The notes under the pieces were generated by a model. The model was not told the DNA's origin. It did not search any database and saw only the letters and a list, made by a program, of their open reading frames with translations. A stretch of DNA of 36,304 nucleotides from an uncultured Flavobacterium sp. Its GTDB lineage: Bacteria > Bacteroidota > Bacteroidia > Flavobacteriales > Flavobacteriaceae. Location: NCBI GenBank assembly GCA_934636265.1, contig CAKUAD010000017.1, positions 1 to 36,304 on the forward strand, in the 5' to 3' direction. Both the position numbers and the translations under genes were made by a program. The first letter of the stretch is position 1. The number at the start of each line of letters is the position of its first letter. Of this stretch, positions 1-8,565 are shown piece after piece.

Positions 1-1201
1 ACAGTTCCCAGAAGTCTGATACAAAATCAGCGCGTTCTTTAACCAGCGAAACGACTTTGCGGATAAAATCATCCTCGCGAACAATTCCCTTGTCGATCAG
101 GATTTTGGCGTATTCCTCGGCCAGCGACGCATCGTCCTTTAGCATCATGTATTGGTGGTTGAACCACTTGTTTTTTTCCGGATCAAACTTGGCTCCCGCT
201 TTGTGAACACGCGCCAGGTCAAATCGATCGCACAATTCATCCAGACTGAAAAGCTCCTGCTCGGTGCCGTCATTCCAGCCCAAAAGTGCCAGGAAATTTA
301 CAACAGCCTCCGGAAAATAACCTTGTTCACGATATCCTGCTGAAATGGATTGCGTTTGCGGATCACGCCACTCGAGCGGGAATACCGGGAATCCCATTTT
401 ATCGCCGTCGCGCTTGGATAGCTTGCCGTTGCCTACCGGTTTTAAAATCAGCGGAAGGTGTGCAAACTCCGGAGTTTCCCAGCCAAAGGCGCGGTAAATC
501 AAGACGTGCAGCGGCAAGGATGGCAACCATTCTTCACCGCGTATCACATGGCTGGTTTGCATCAAATGGTCGTCGACGATGTTGGCCAGGTGATAAGTCG
601 GCATGCCGTCGGACTTGAACAAAACCTTGTCGTCCAGCAGGTTGCTGTCAACTTTTATTTCGCCGCGAATGATATCCTGCAACACCAGCGTTTCATTGAC
701 CGGCGATTTGAAACGTATGACATATTCCTCGCCCGATGCAACTCTTGTGGCGGATTCACTGGCCGAAAGCGTCAGGGAGTTGTCAAGTTTTTCGCGGTTG
801 TGATGGTTGTAGATAAAAGTCTTGCCTTGTTCTTCGTGCTGTTTGCGATGGGTATCAAGTGCCTGGGCCGTGTCAAAGGCGTAATAAGCATGGCCTGAAT
901 CGATAAGCTGCATGGCGTATTGTCGATACATTTCCTTGCGCTCGCTCTGACGGTAAGGACCAAACTTCTCGTTTTTTCCCACGGATTCATCGGGCGAAAT
1001 GCCCAGCCATTCCAAAGCTTCAAAAATGTATTGCTCGGCTCCGGGTACAAAGCGGTTTTGGTCAGTATCCTCGATGCGCAGGTAAAAAACACCGTTGTGC
1101 TTTTTGGCAAAAAGGTAGTTAAACAACGCAGTGCGGACACCTCCAATGTGAAGCGGACCTGTTGGGCTTGGCGCAAATCTGACGCGGACTGGTTTTGACA
1201 T
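1..1201 (-). CDS. gltX: Glutamyl-tRNA synthetase, C-terminus cut by window edge
   Basis: Class I aminoacyl-tRNA synthetase that charges tRNA-Glu with glutamate in the cytoplasm. The reverse strand reads MSKPVRVRFAPSPTGPLHIG from an ATG at 1201. The HIGH-type motif (PLHIGG) is at residues 16-21 and the KMSKS-type motif (KLSKRDG) at residues 260-266. The catalytic Rossmann domain with its connective insertion and the start of the helical anticodon-binding region are present: 400 codons of an expected roughly 500. The frame is open to base 1, so the gene continues outside the window and is not broken. The start is supported by a TATCTTTG -7 element at 1224-1217 on the same strand. It is divergent from the DUF4175 gene. 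The alternative is a glutaminyl-tRNA synthetase, but the sequence has the bacterial GluRS form and the family call is secure. Confidence 0.97.
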   Translation of the reverse strand, partial: MSKPVRVRFAPSPTGPLHIGGVRTALFNYLFAKKHNGVFYLRIEDTDQNRFVPGAEQYIFEALEWLGISPDESVGKNEKFGPYRQSERKEMYRQYAMQLIDSGHAYYAFDTAQALDTHRKQHEEQGKTFIYNHHNREKLDNSLTLSASESATRVASGEEYVIRFKSPVNETLVLQDIIRGEIKVDSNLLDDKVLFKSDGMPTYHLANIVDDHLMQTSHVIRGEEWLPSLPLHVLIYRAFGWETPEFAHLPLILKPVGNGKLSKRDGDKMGFPVFPLEWRDPQTQSISAGYREQGYFPEAVVNFLALLGWNDGTEQELFSLDELCDRFDLARVHKAGAKFDPEKNKWFNHQYMMLKDDASLAEEYAKILIDKGIVREDDFIRKVVSLVKERADFVSDFWEL

Positions 1202-1216
1202 CGCAAAAAATTTTTG

Positions 1217-1224
1217 CAAAGATA
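1217..1224 (-). promoter_or_regulatory. Bacteroidetes -7 promoter element for gltX
   Basis: On the minus strand these bases read TATCTTTG, a perfect match to the Bacteroidetes -7 consensus TAnnTTTG, 15 bases upstream of the gltX ATG. I see no clear -33 TTG at the usual distance, so only the -7 half is supported. It implies a very short leader. Confidence 0.6.
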
Positions 1225-1338
1225 GTCAAGTATGGCCAATGCATAGGTTTTGAAGGTTTGGGGTGTTGGGCAGATTTAACAATTTTCTAAAACTTAAAAT
1301 TGTACTTTTAGCGGTTATTCATACGCTGATTTGATTTT

Positions 1339-4300
1339 GTGGAAAATACACAACTGATTTACGACAAGCTCGAAGCCTTTATCCGTAAGTATTACGTTAA
1401 CGAGTTGCTGCGCGGAAGCCTTTTTTTTGTAGGACTTGGCGTACTGTATTTCCTGTTCACGCTGCTTGTGGAGTATTTCCTGTGGCTTGGTCCCGGCTGG
1501 CGCACGGCGCTGTTCTGGACGTTTGTAGGTGTCGAGGCGTTTTTGCTTGTCCGATACATTCTTTTCCCGGTTTTTAAATTGGTCAAACTCCAAAAGGGAA
1601 TTGATTATACCCAGGCTTCCAAAATTATCGGGCAACATTTTGGCGAGGTGAACGACAAACTCACCAACTTTTTACAACTGGCCTCCAACAGCCATAAATC
1701 AGAGCTTTTGCTGGCGTCGATTGACCAGAAAGCCGCAAGCCTGCAACCCATTCCGTTTACACGGGCCGTAAATTTCCGGGCGAATCTGAGGTTTGTTCCC
1801 CTTGCGCTGATTCCGCTTGCCTTGGTTGCCTTTTTTTACATCTCCGGAAACAGCGAGGTGATTTCGCAGTCGTTTGCGCGCGTGGTGAACTACAACCAAA
1901 AGTTCAGGCCGCCCGCCCCGTTTAGTTTTGTGCTGCTCAATCAGGATCTTAAAACACAGCAAGGGAAAGACTTTTTGGTGCGTGTCAAAACCCAGGGTCG
2001 CATCATTCCTGAAACGGCCATGATTGTGCTTGGCGACGAGCGATACTACATGGAAAGCGCTTCGCCCGGCGAGTTTACATTTAACCTTTCAAAACCCACC
2101 GGCAATCTCGTGTTTCATCTGGAAGCCAATGAAATCGCGTCGGCTGATTATACTTTACAGGTGGTGGCCGTCCCATCGATAGCCAATTTTGAGATGGCAT
2201 TGCAGTTTCCGGCGTATTTGAACAGAAAACCTGAAGTGGTAAAAGGTACCGGCAATGCGATCATTCCGGAAGGAACCCGCGTCACCTGGAACATGCTCAC
2301 TGTGGCCACCGGAAGTGTGGTTTGGTCCGATGGAACCCGCAACCTGAATTTTTCGCAGGAGGACAATCGCTTCAAACTATCGCAAAACGTATCGCAAAAC
2401 GTTGACTATCAAATTGTCACCTCAAACAGCAATGTCCGCGCGTATGAAAAGTTGCAGTACCGATTGGCCGTGGTTCGCGATCAGTTTCCGTCAATCACCG
2501 TGGGCGCTGCTCCCGATAGCCTGAAGCTTGAAAAAAACTATGTGGTGGGTCGTGTATCCGACGATTACGGACTTTCAAAATTGCAGATTGTCTACTATCC
2601 AACGGGAAAGGAAAAGGACGCCCGACGCTTTGTCCTTCCGGTTAAAAAGGATGTTTTTGACCGGTTTGTGTTTGCGTTCCCGTCAACGCTACCCGTTGAT
2701 CAGGGTGTGACTTACGATTACTATTTTGAGGTGTTTGACAATGATGCGCCGCATGGGTTCAAGAGCTCGAAATCATCGGTTTTCAGCAACCGGATCCAGA
2801 CCGACCAGGAAATTGAAAACGAAGTCCTTCAGCAGCAAAACGACAACATCAACAGCCTGCAAAAATCGCTTAAGGCTCAGGACAAGCAAATGTCAGAGAT
2901 AGAAAAACTGCAAAAACTGGGCAAGGAAAAGGAAAGTCTTGATTTTAAGGATCAGCAAAAAGTAAACGAGTTTTTAAAGCGTCAGGAACAACAGGACGCC
3001 CTGATGAAGGAGTTCGCCAAAAAGCTGGATAAGAATCTTGAAGAGTTTAAAACTGATAAAAAAGACGAGTTCAAGGAAGAGCTTCAAAAACGTCTGGACA
3101 AAGTAGACAAAGACCTTGAGAAAAACCAGAAACTATTGGACGAGCTCAAGCAACTCAACGACAAAATCCAGCAGGAAGAACTGTTTGAAAAGATGGATCG
3201 CTTTAAACAAAGCGCTAAAAATCAGGCAAAAAGTCTTGAACAACTCGTTGAACTTACCAAGCGTTTTTACGTTGAGAAAAAGGCCGAACAGATAGCCGAG
3301 AAACTGTCTCAATTGGCTGAAAAACAGGACAAACTGGCCGACGACAAGGAGAATAACGCCCAAAGACAGGACGAGATAAATAAGGAATTCAATGATATCC
3401 GCGAAGAACTCAAGGAACTCGACAAGCAAAACAAGGAGCTTAAATCGCCCATGGATTTGCCCAAGAATGAAGATCAGCAAAAGAGTGTCGATCAGGACCT
3501 GAAAAAAGCCTCGGAAGAACTTGAGCAGCAAAATAAGGCAGGAGCCAAACCAAAGCAAAAAAGCGCAGCCAAAAAGATGATGCAAATGGGATCGTCAATG
3601 GCGCAAAGCATGGCTGGCGACCAAAAGGAGCAAATGGAAGAAGACGTCAAGATGCTCCGACAAATCCTGGACAATCTCCTGGCGTATTCGTTTAGTCAGG
3701 AAGATTTGATGGGGCAATTTAAAGGTTTGCGCCGCGGAGCTCCCGCCTACAACACGGCTTTGCGCAAGCAGCAGGATTTAAAATTGCAGTTCAAGCACGT
3801 CGACGACAGTCTTTTTGCCATGTCGCTGCGCAATCCAAAAATTGCCGAAGACGTCACTAAAGAAATCGGGAACGTTCATTACAACGTCGATAAGTCATTG
3901 GAATCGCTATCTGAGGGACAGGTTCCAAAAGGCGCGTCGCATCAGCAATACGCGGTCACATCGGCCAATAAACTTGCAGATATGTTGAGCGATGTGCTCA
4001 ATGCTATGCAGATGTCGCTTTCAGGTTCAGGAATGGGTAAGCCAAAACCCGGTCAGGGCGAAGGTCCGGGAATGCAATTGCCCGACATCATTCAAAAACA
4101 ACAAGGACTTGGCGATAAAATGAAAGCCGGAATGAAGGGCCAAAAGCCGGGAGACAAACCCGGAGACAAGCCAGGTGAAAAACCCGGACAGGGCGCTCAA
4201 GGCAAACAAGGCGAGGGTCAAAAACCCGGTCAGCAAGGCAAGTCAGGACAGGGTAATGGTCAGGGCGATGGCCAAACCGGCGATGATGGCGAAGGCGATG

Positions 4301-4701
4301 CACGGGCGATCATGGAAATTTATCGCGAACAAAAGCAGCTTCGTGAGGCTTTGCAAAAGGAATTGGAACGCAACGGAATGGGCGGAAACGGTCAGAGCGC
4401 CATCGAGCAAATGAAGCAGCTGGAAAAACAACTGCTCAACAAAGGATTCAACAACGAGAACATGCAGCGCGCCCTGAATCTTCAATATGAGTTGCTCAAG
4501 CTCGAAAAAGCCATGCAACAACAAGGCGAGGAAAAGAAGCGCCAGTCGCAAACCAACAAGCAGGAGTTTTCCAATCAGGCAAGACCGCTTCCGCGCAACC
4601 TGCAGGAATATTTAAACAGCATTGAAATATTAAACCGTCAGGCGTTACCTTTGCGCCCCAATTACAACCGGAAGGTTCAGGAATATTTCAGGAATGATTA
4701 G
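1339..4701 (+). CDS. DUF4175 family large membrane-anchored coiled-coil protein
   Basis: A 1120-residue protein of the Bacteroidetes DUF4175 family, whose function is unknown. A GTG start at 1339 gives an N-terminus (VENTQLIYDKLEAFIRKYY) that fits the family as I remember it. Two hydrophobic segments lie near residues 23-45 and 55-78 and a third near 148-168. A beta-rich extracytoplasmic-looking region follows to about 490. Residues about 495-760 are a very long Lys/Glu/Gln-rich coiled coil. A Gly/Lys/Pro/Gln low-complexity tract covers about residues 897-990, followed by a short helical tail. It overlaps ybeY by 8 bases, so translation is probably coupled. Topology suggests an inner-membrane protein with a large soluble part. 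A direct repeat near 2380-2402 encodes LSQNVSQNV. Family assignment is confident; role is unknown. Confidence 0.9.
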   Translation: MENTQLIYDKLEAFIRKYYVNELLRGSLFFVGLGVLYFLFTLLVEYFLWLGPGWRTALFWTFVGVEAFLLVRYILFPVFKLVKLQKGIDYTQASKIIGQHFGEVNDKLTNFLQLASNSHKSELLLASIDQKAASLQPIPFTRAVNFRANLRFVPLALIPLALVAFFYISGNSEVISQSFARVVNYNQKFRPPAPFSFVLLNQDLKTQQGKDFLVRVKTQGRIIPETAMIVLGDERYYMESASPGEFTFNLSKPTGNLVFHLEANEIASADYTLQVVAVPSIANFEMALQFPAYLNRKPEVVKGTGNAIIPEGTRVTWNMLTVATGSVVWSDGTRNLNFSQEDNRFKLSQNVSQNVDYQIVTSNSNVRAYEKLQYRLAVVRDQFPSITVGAAPDSLKLEKNYVVGRVSDDYGLSKLQIVYYPTGKEKDARRFVLPVKKDVFDRFVFAFPSTLPVDQGVTYDYYFEVFDNDAPHGFKSSKSSVFSNRIQTDQEIENEVLQQQNDNINSLQKSLKAQDKQMSEIEKLQKLGKEKESLDFKDQQKVNEFLKRQEQQDALMKEFAKKLDKNLEEFKTDKKDEFKEELQKRLDKVDKDLEKNQKLLDELKQLNDKIQQEELFEKMDRFKQSAKNQAKSLEQLVELTKRFYVEKKAEQIAEKLSQLAEKQDKLADDKENNAQRQDEINKEFNDIREELKELDKQNKELKSPMDLPKNEDQQKSVDQDLKKASEELEQQNKAGAKPKQKSAAKKMMQMGSSMAQSMAGDQKEQMEEDVKMLRQILDNLLAYSFSQEDLMGQFKGLRRGAPAYNTALRKQQDLKLQFKHVDDSLFAMSLRNPKIAEDVTKEIGNVHYNVDKSLESLSEGQVPKGASHQQYAVTSANKLADMLSDVLNAMQMSLSGSGMGKPKPGQGEGPGMQLPDIIQKQQGLGDKMKAGMKGQKPGDKPGDKPGEKPGQGAQGKQGEGQKPGQQGKSGQGNGQGDGQTGDDGEGDARAIMEIYREQKQLREALQKELERNGMGGNGQSAIEQMKQLEKQLLNKGFNNENMQRALNLQYELLKLEKAMQQQGEEKKRQSQTNKQEFSNQARPLPRNLQEYLNSIEILNRQALPLRPNYNRKVQEYFRND

Positions 4702-5113
4702 GTTTAACTACGAGACTGATTTTAAGCTATCGGACGAGAAACGTTACCGCAGCTGGATTTTGCGGGTGATTGCATCGGAGGGTAAAACTGCGGGCGACAT
4801 CAATTTTATCTTTTGTGATGACGCTTATCTGCATAGAATTAACGTTGAGTATTTGGCTCATGATGACTTGACTGACATCATCAGCTTTGATTATACAGTA
4901 GGAAATAAGCTACAAGGAGATGTTTTTATTTCAGTAGAAAGAGTGGCTGACAACGCCGATGATTTTGACGCTCCGTTTACCGACGAATTACACCGGGTCA
5001 TGGCGCATGGCATACTGCATTATGCGGGCTATAAAGACAAGACCGATGCAGACAGCCAACTGATGCGTCAAAAGGAAGAGGAGAAGATGAAAATGTTTCA
5101 CGTGGAACAATGA
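4694..5113 (+). CDS. ybeY: Endoribonuclease YbeY, rRNA maturation factor
   Basis: A metal-dependent endoribonuclease of the UPF0054 family that acts in 16S rRNA 3'-end maturation and ribosome quality control. It has 139 residues, normal for the family. The family motif H-x3-H-x5-H is represented by HGILHYAGYKD: His105 and His109 are present, but the third metal ligand is Asp115 instead of His. I recall this substitution in other Bacteroidetes, so it need not mean loss of activity. The start overlaps the DUF4175 gene by 8 bases and the stop overlaps mnmG as ATGA. The last codons, encoding MFHVEQ, coincide with a parS-like site, so the C-terminal residues may be fixed by the DNA site and not by protein function. 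Confidence 0.95.
   Translation: MIRFNYETDFKLSDEKRYRSWILRVIASEGKTAGDINFIFCDDAYLHRINVEYLAHDDLTDIISFDYTVGNKLQGDVFISVERVADNADDFDAPFTDELHRVMAHGILHYAGYKDKTDADSQLMRQKEEEKMKMFHVEQ
5094..5109. promoter_or_regulatory. parS-like ParB binding site 1
   Basis: TGTTTCACGTGGAACA matches all defined positions of the broadly conserved chromosomal parS consensus TGTTNCACGTGNAACA. It is a near-perfect palindrome centred on CACGTG at 5099-5104. It lies in the last codons of ybeY and ends one base before the mnmG ATG. ParB loads on such sites, usually clustered near the replication origin. The match is seen directly; ParB binding is inferred. Confidence 0.8.
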
Positions 5114-6987
5114 GTATGTTTAATGAAGAATATGATGTAATCGTAGTTGGGGCGGGTCATGCCGGATCGGAGGCTGCGGCTGCGGCTGCAAATCTTGGTT
5201 CAAAAACCCTGCTGATCACGATGAGTCTGCAAAATATAGCGCAAATGTCCTGCAATCCGGCAATGGGCGGTATCGCCAAAGGTCAGATTGTTCGCGAGAT
5301 TGATGCGTTGGGCGGATATTCGGGCATTGTGTCCGACAAGACTGCCATACAGTTTAAAATGCTGAACAAATCCAAAGGACCGGCCATGTGGTCGCCACGG
5401 GTTCAAAGCGACCGTATGCGTTTTGCCGAAACCTGGCGGTTGATGCTCGAGCACACGCCCAATCTTGATTTTTATCAGGAGATGGTAAAAGGCTTGATTG
5501 TCGAACAGGGCCAAATTAAAGGCGTCCGAACGTCGCTTGGGGTCGAAATCCGAAGCCGAGCTGTGGTGTTAACCAACGGGACATTCCTGAACGGATTGAT
5601 CCACATAGGTGAGAAGCAATTTGGTGGAGGGCGCGCCGGAGAGAGCGCTGCCTACGGAATCACTGAGGATCTTACCGCGCTGGGATTTGAGGCCGGCCGA
5701 ATGAAAACCGGAACGCCGCCGCGCGTAGACGGACGCTCCCTGGATTTCTCAAAAATGAATGAGGAGAAAGGCGATGACAAACCCGCCAAGTTCTCCTATC
5801 TGGACGAAACACAACCTCTCAAGCATCAGCGGTCTTGTTATATGTCCTACACCTCGAACACGGTGCACGACATTCTTCGCGAAGGTTTTGACCGGTCGCC
5901 CATGTTTAACGGCCGAATCAAAAGTCTTGGTCCGCGCTATTGTCCGTCAATCGAAGACAAGATCAACCGATTTGCCGAAAAGGAACGCCATCAGCTTTTT
6001 GTAGAGCCGGAAGGTTGGGACACCGTCGAGATGTATGTCAACGGTTTCTCGACATCGCTTCCGGAGGATATACAGTACAAAGCCCTCAGGCAGGTGACCG
6101 GATTTGAGAACGTCAAGTTTTTCCGCCCCGGATATGCCATCGAATACGACTACTTCCCTCCTACCCAGCTCAAGCACACGCTCGAAACCAAGTTGGTTGA
6201 CAATCTATTCTTTGCCGGACAGATCAATGGTACCACCGGATACGAGGAAGCCGCCGCACAAGGCCTGATGGCCGGAATCAACGCGCATTTAAAAGTGTAC
6301 GAAAAAGACCCGTTTACGCTTAAGCGCGACGAGGCCTACATAGGTGTTTTGATTGACGATTTGATAACCAAGGGAACTGAGGAGCCTTATCGGATGTTTA
6401 CCTCGCGCGCCGAATTCCGTACGTTATTGCGGCAGGACAATGCCGATTTTAGGTTAACGCCAAAATCATTCGAGATTGGACTGGCATCGGAAAAACGCAT
6501 GCGTCGAATGGAGAAAAAGCTTAAGGAATCTGAAGAAATGGTCAACTTTTTTAAGGAGACCAGCCTTTCAGTTGCTGAGGCCAATCCTGTGCTTGAATTT
6601 AAAAGCTCCGCTCCCATCGTTCAAAGCGACAAGATGTTTAAGATTTTTTCCCGTCCGCAGATCGAGCAGGAAGATATTCTTGGCTTTGACAAAGTAGCCG
6701 ATTACATTGCCGCACACAACCTTGATGAGGAAATCATTGAACAGGCCATCGTTCAGGTAAAATATTCAGGTTATATCGAAAAGGAGCGCGCCAACGCCGA
6801 AAAACTTACACGATTGGAAGATGTCCGAATTCCGGAATCGTTCAATTACGATCAGATAAAATCCATGTCGATTGAAGCGCGGCAAAAACTCAACGCTATC
6901 AAACCGGTGACGATTTCGCAGGCGTCGCGGATCAGCGGGGTTTCGCCCAGCGATATTTCGATGCTATTGATTCATATGGGCCGATGA
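5110..6987 (+). CDS. mnmG: tRNA uridine-5-carboxymethylaminomethyl modification enzyme MnmG (GidA)
   Basis: FAD-dependent partner of MnmE. The MnmEG complex installs the cmnm5 group on wobble U34 of several tRNAs in the cytoplasm. It has 625 residues, the usual full length. The N-terminal dinucleotide-binding motif VVGAGHAGSEAA has GAGHAG at residues 14-19. The GidA signatures around SCNPAMGGIAKGQIVREIDA, the second flavin-related motif FAGQINGTTGYEEAAAQG and the C-terminal helical MnmE/tRNA-binding domain are all present. The ATG at 5110 overlaps the ybeY stop (ATGA). A second ATG two codons on (5116) is possible but gives no better fit. The gene is framed exactly by parS-like sites at 5094-5109 and 6988-7003. 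The mnmG-parS-origin association is known in other bacteria. Confidence 0.98.
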   Translation: MSMFNEEYDVIVVGAGHAGSEAAAAAANLGSKTLLITMSLQNIAQMSCNPAMGGIAKGQIVREIDALGGYSGIVSDKTAIQFKMLNKSKGPAMWSPRVQSDRMRFAETWRLMLEHTPNLDFYQEMVKGLIVEQGQIKGVRTSLGVEIRSRAVVLTNGTFLNGLIHIGEKQFGGGRAGESAAYGITEDLTALGFEAGRMKTGTPPRVDGRSLDFSKMNEEKGDDKPAKFSYLDETQPLKHQRSCYMSYTSNTVHDILREGFDRSPMFNGRIKSLGPRYCPSIEDKINRFAEKERHQLFVEPEGWDTVEMYVNGFSTSLPEDIQYKALRQVTGFENVKFFRPGYAIEYDYFPPTQLKHTLETKLVDNLFFAGQINGTTGYEEAAAQGLMAGINAHLKVYEKDPFTLKRDEAYIGVLIDDLITKGTEEPYRMFTSRAEFRTLLRQDNADFRLTPKSFEIGLASEKRMRRMEKKLKESEEMVNFFKETSLSVAEANPVLEFKSSAPIVQSDKMFKIFSRPQIEQEDILGFDKVADYIAAHNLDEEIIEQAIVQVKYSGYIEKERANAEKLTRLEDVRIPESFNYDQIKSMSIEARQKLNAIKPVTISQASRISGVSPSDISMLLIHMGR

Positions 6988-7003
6988 TGTTCCACGTGAA
7001 ACC
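6988..7003. promoter_or_regulatory. parS-like ParB binding site 2
   Basis: TGTTCCACGTGAAACC matches the parS consensus TGTTNCACGTGNAACA at every defined base except the last. It begins on the base after the mnmG stop codon (TGA at 6985-6987) and fills the start of the 57-base gap before the methyltransferase gene. Together with site 1 it brackets mnmG. Confidence 0.72.
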
Positions 7004-7044
7004 CGTCTGTAAACCCTTGTAAACCCTCATCTTTTTAACGAACA

Positions 7045-7884
7045 TTGAATTCAATCACCGTAAAAGACCACAGCGTAACCGGAGAATCCTTCAGTCTTGA
7101 TTTTGACACAACACTGGAATTGCTTCGCACTACGCCTCAACCTTCGCTTTCTGAAATCGGACGATATTACGAAAGTCCGGACTACATTTCCCATACGGAC
7201 AGCGCGCGTGGTTGGTTTGAAAAAATCTATCAGGCCGTCAAGAAGCGCGCGTTGAAAAACAAAATCTCGATTCTTGCAAATTATCAAAAATGCCCTGGAA
7301 TGCTGCTGGATTTTGGTTGCGGAACCGGTGATTTTTTGGTCGAAGCCAAACATTCAGGCTGGACCTGCACGGGTTTTGAGCCCAATGAGAATGCCCGTCA
7401 AAGAGCACTTTCTAAAGGCATTCAGCTTACTGAAGGTGTCGAGAACTTGCAGCCTGCATCATTTGATGCCATTACCCTTTGGCACGTTTTGGAGCATGTT
7501 CACGACGTAAACCATCATCTGGAAGTCTTTTCAAAACTTTTAAAACCCAACGGAATCCTGGTAATCGCAGTTCCTAATTTCCGCTCATTTGACGCCGTTC
7601 ACTATCACAATTATTGGGCGGCCTATGACGTTCCGCGCCACATTTGGCATTTTTCGCGAACGGCTATCGCAAAACTGGCAGCAAATGCCGGGATGCATGT
7701 AGTGCGCGAACATCCTATGTGGTTTGATGCTTTTTACGTCAGCCTATTGTCAGAGCGGTACAAAACCGGCCGAATGAATCCGCTTAAGGCTTTTTGGGTT
7801 GGATTCAGATCAAACTTAAAAGCCATCCGATCGGGCGAATTCTCGTCGGTTATCTACATCTTAAAAAACAATCATTCATCCTAA
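7045..7884 (+). CDS. Class I SAM-dependent methyltransferase
   Basis: A 279-residue Rossmann-fold methyltransferase. The SAM-binding motif I is LLDFGCGTGDFL at about residues 87-98. The post-I and later motifs (FDAITLWHVLEHV, then KPNGILVIAVPN) follow in the order of the Methyltransf_23 type. The substrate cannot be read from sequence. The frame is closed by a TAA at 7036-7038 and the only start upstream of the conserved N-terminus (NSITVKDHSVTGE) is TTG at 7045, so a TTG start is assigned. No Shine-Dalgarno is visible, as is usual here. It follows mnmG after the second parS-like site and may be read through from that operon. Fold is confident; the role (small molecule or macromolecule) is open. 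Confidence 0.88.
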   Translation: MNSITVKDHSVTGESFSLDFDTTLELLRTTPQPSLSEIGRYYESPDYISHTDSARGWFEKIYQAVKKRALKNKISILANYQKCPGMLLDFGCGTGDFLVEAKHSGWTCTGFEPNENARQRALSKGIQLTEGVENLQPASFDAITLWHVLEHVHDVNHHLEVFSKLLKPNGILVIAVPNFRSFDAVHYHNYWAAYDVPRHIWHFSRTAIAKLAANAGMHVVREHPMWFDAFYVSLLSERYKTGRMNPLKAFWVGFRSNLKAIRSGEFSSVIYILKNNHSS

Positions 7885-7901
7885 AATCGGCTAAAAATTT
7901 A

Positions 7902-7909
7902 TAATTTTG
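7902..7909 (+). promoter_or_regulatory. -7 promoter element for the OmpH-like gene
   Basis: TAATTTTG fits TAnnTTTG and lies 18 bases before the ATG at 7928. No -33 TTG is obvious upstream. The position supports the ATG at 7928 over an upstream in-frame TTG at 7907, which would lie inside the promoter. Confidence 0.5.
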
Positions 7910-7927
7910 CGCCACAAAAAATCGATT

Positions 7928-8494
7928 ATGAAAAAACTTACACTGCTTGCCGTTGCCCTAATCCTTGCATCTTGCAACCAATCGGCGGAATCTAACGCGC
8001 CAAAAACTGCTTATGTAGATACTGCAAAAATTCTTGACCAGTACACCCAAGCCAAAGACATCGAGGCAAAATACAAGGCCAAGGCTGAGGAAATGGGCAA
8101 AGAACTGGAAGTTGAAGTGGCGAAGTTTCGATCAGAGGCTGCAAACTTTTCAAAAATCGCCCGCGAGAAAGGCGAAGTATGGGCCCAGCAAAAAGGAGCC
8201 GAACTTACACGCCGCGAACAGGAACTTGGATATGCGCAGCAAGCCATGTTGCAACAACTCCAAAAGGAGAATGCCGTTGAGATGGATTCCATGATCAAGG
8301 GCATCAAGGCGACGATCAAAACCTACGGAAAGGAAAAGGGCTACGATTACATTTACGGAACGGGTGATGCTGCGTCGGTTTTGTATGCCAAGGACCAGTA
8401 TGACATCACCAATGAGATTGTCAAAGTGCTCAATGACAAATACAAGTCGGAAGACAAGGCAAAGGAAAAGCCGGCCGACGAAGCCAAAAAATAA
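7928..8494 (+). CDS. OmpH/Skp-family lipoprotein
   Basis: A 188-residue exported protein. It has a lipoprotein signal peptide, MKKLTLLAVALILASC, with the lipobox LASC and lipidation at Cys16. A short linker follows, then YVDTAKILDQYTQAK, a long charged helical region (about residues 45-120) and the C-terminal segment GYDYIYGTGDAASVLYAKDQYDIT. This matches the OmpH/Skp family (PF03938). Skp is a periplasmic trimeric holdase for outer-membrane proteins; the lipid anchor here is a variant common in Bacteroidetes, so a chaperone-like envelope role is likely but inferred. The tail is Lys/Glu/Ala-rich and probably disordered. It appears monocistronic: its own -7 element lies upstream and an intrinsic terminator follows the stop. 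Confidence 0.88.
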   Translation: MKKLTLLAVALILASCNQSAESNAPKTAYVDTAKILDQYTQAKDIEAKYKAKAEEMGKELEVEVAKFRSEAANFSKIAREKGEVWAQQKGAELTRREQELGYAQQAMLQQLQKENAVEMDSMIKGIKATIKTYGKEKGYDYIYGTGDAASVLYAKDQYDITNEIVKVLNDKYKSEDKAKEKPADEAKK

Positions 8495-8498
8495 ACAG

Positions 8499-8523
8499 AA
8501 AGCCTTCTTCGGAAGGTTTTTTT
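8499..8523 (+). terminator. Intrinsic terminator after the OmpH-like gene
   Basis: The stem CCTTC (8503-8507) and GAAGG (8512-8516) encloses a stable TTCG tetraloop. It extends through AAAG/TTTT pairing and runs straight into seven T at 8517-8523. It starts five bases after the stop codon. Confidence 0.9.
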
Positions 8524-8565
8524 ATTTCTGGCCTATTTTGTATTTTTCAGCCTCATTTATACGCC

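Noticed and set aside
458..898. 146-codon plus-strand open frame
   Set aside because: It is antisense to gltX, whose protein has full catalytic motifs; the antisense product has no recognisable features.
1303..1310. TACTTTTA as the -7 element of the DUF4175 gene
   Set aside because: The last base differs from TAnnTTTG and there is no -33 TTG at a usable distance.
3133..3585. 150-codon hydrophobic minus-strand open frame inside DUF4175
   Set aside because: It is the antisense of Lys/Glu/Gln-rich coiled-coil codons, which always give Leu/Phe-rich shadow frames.
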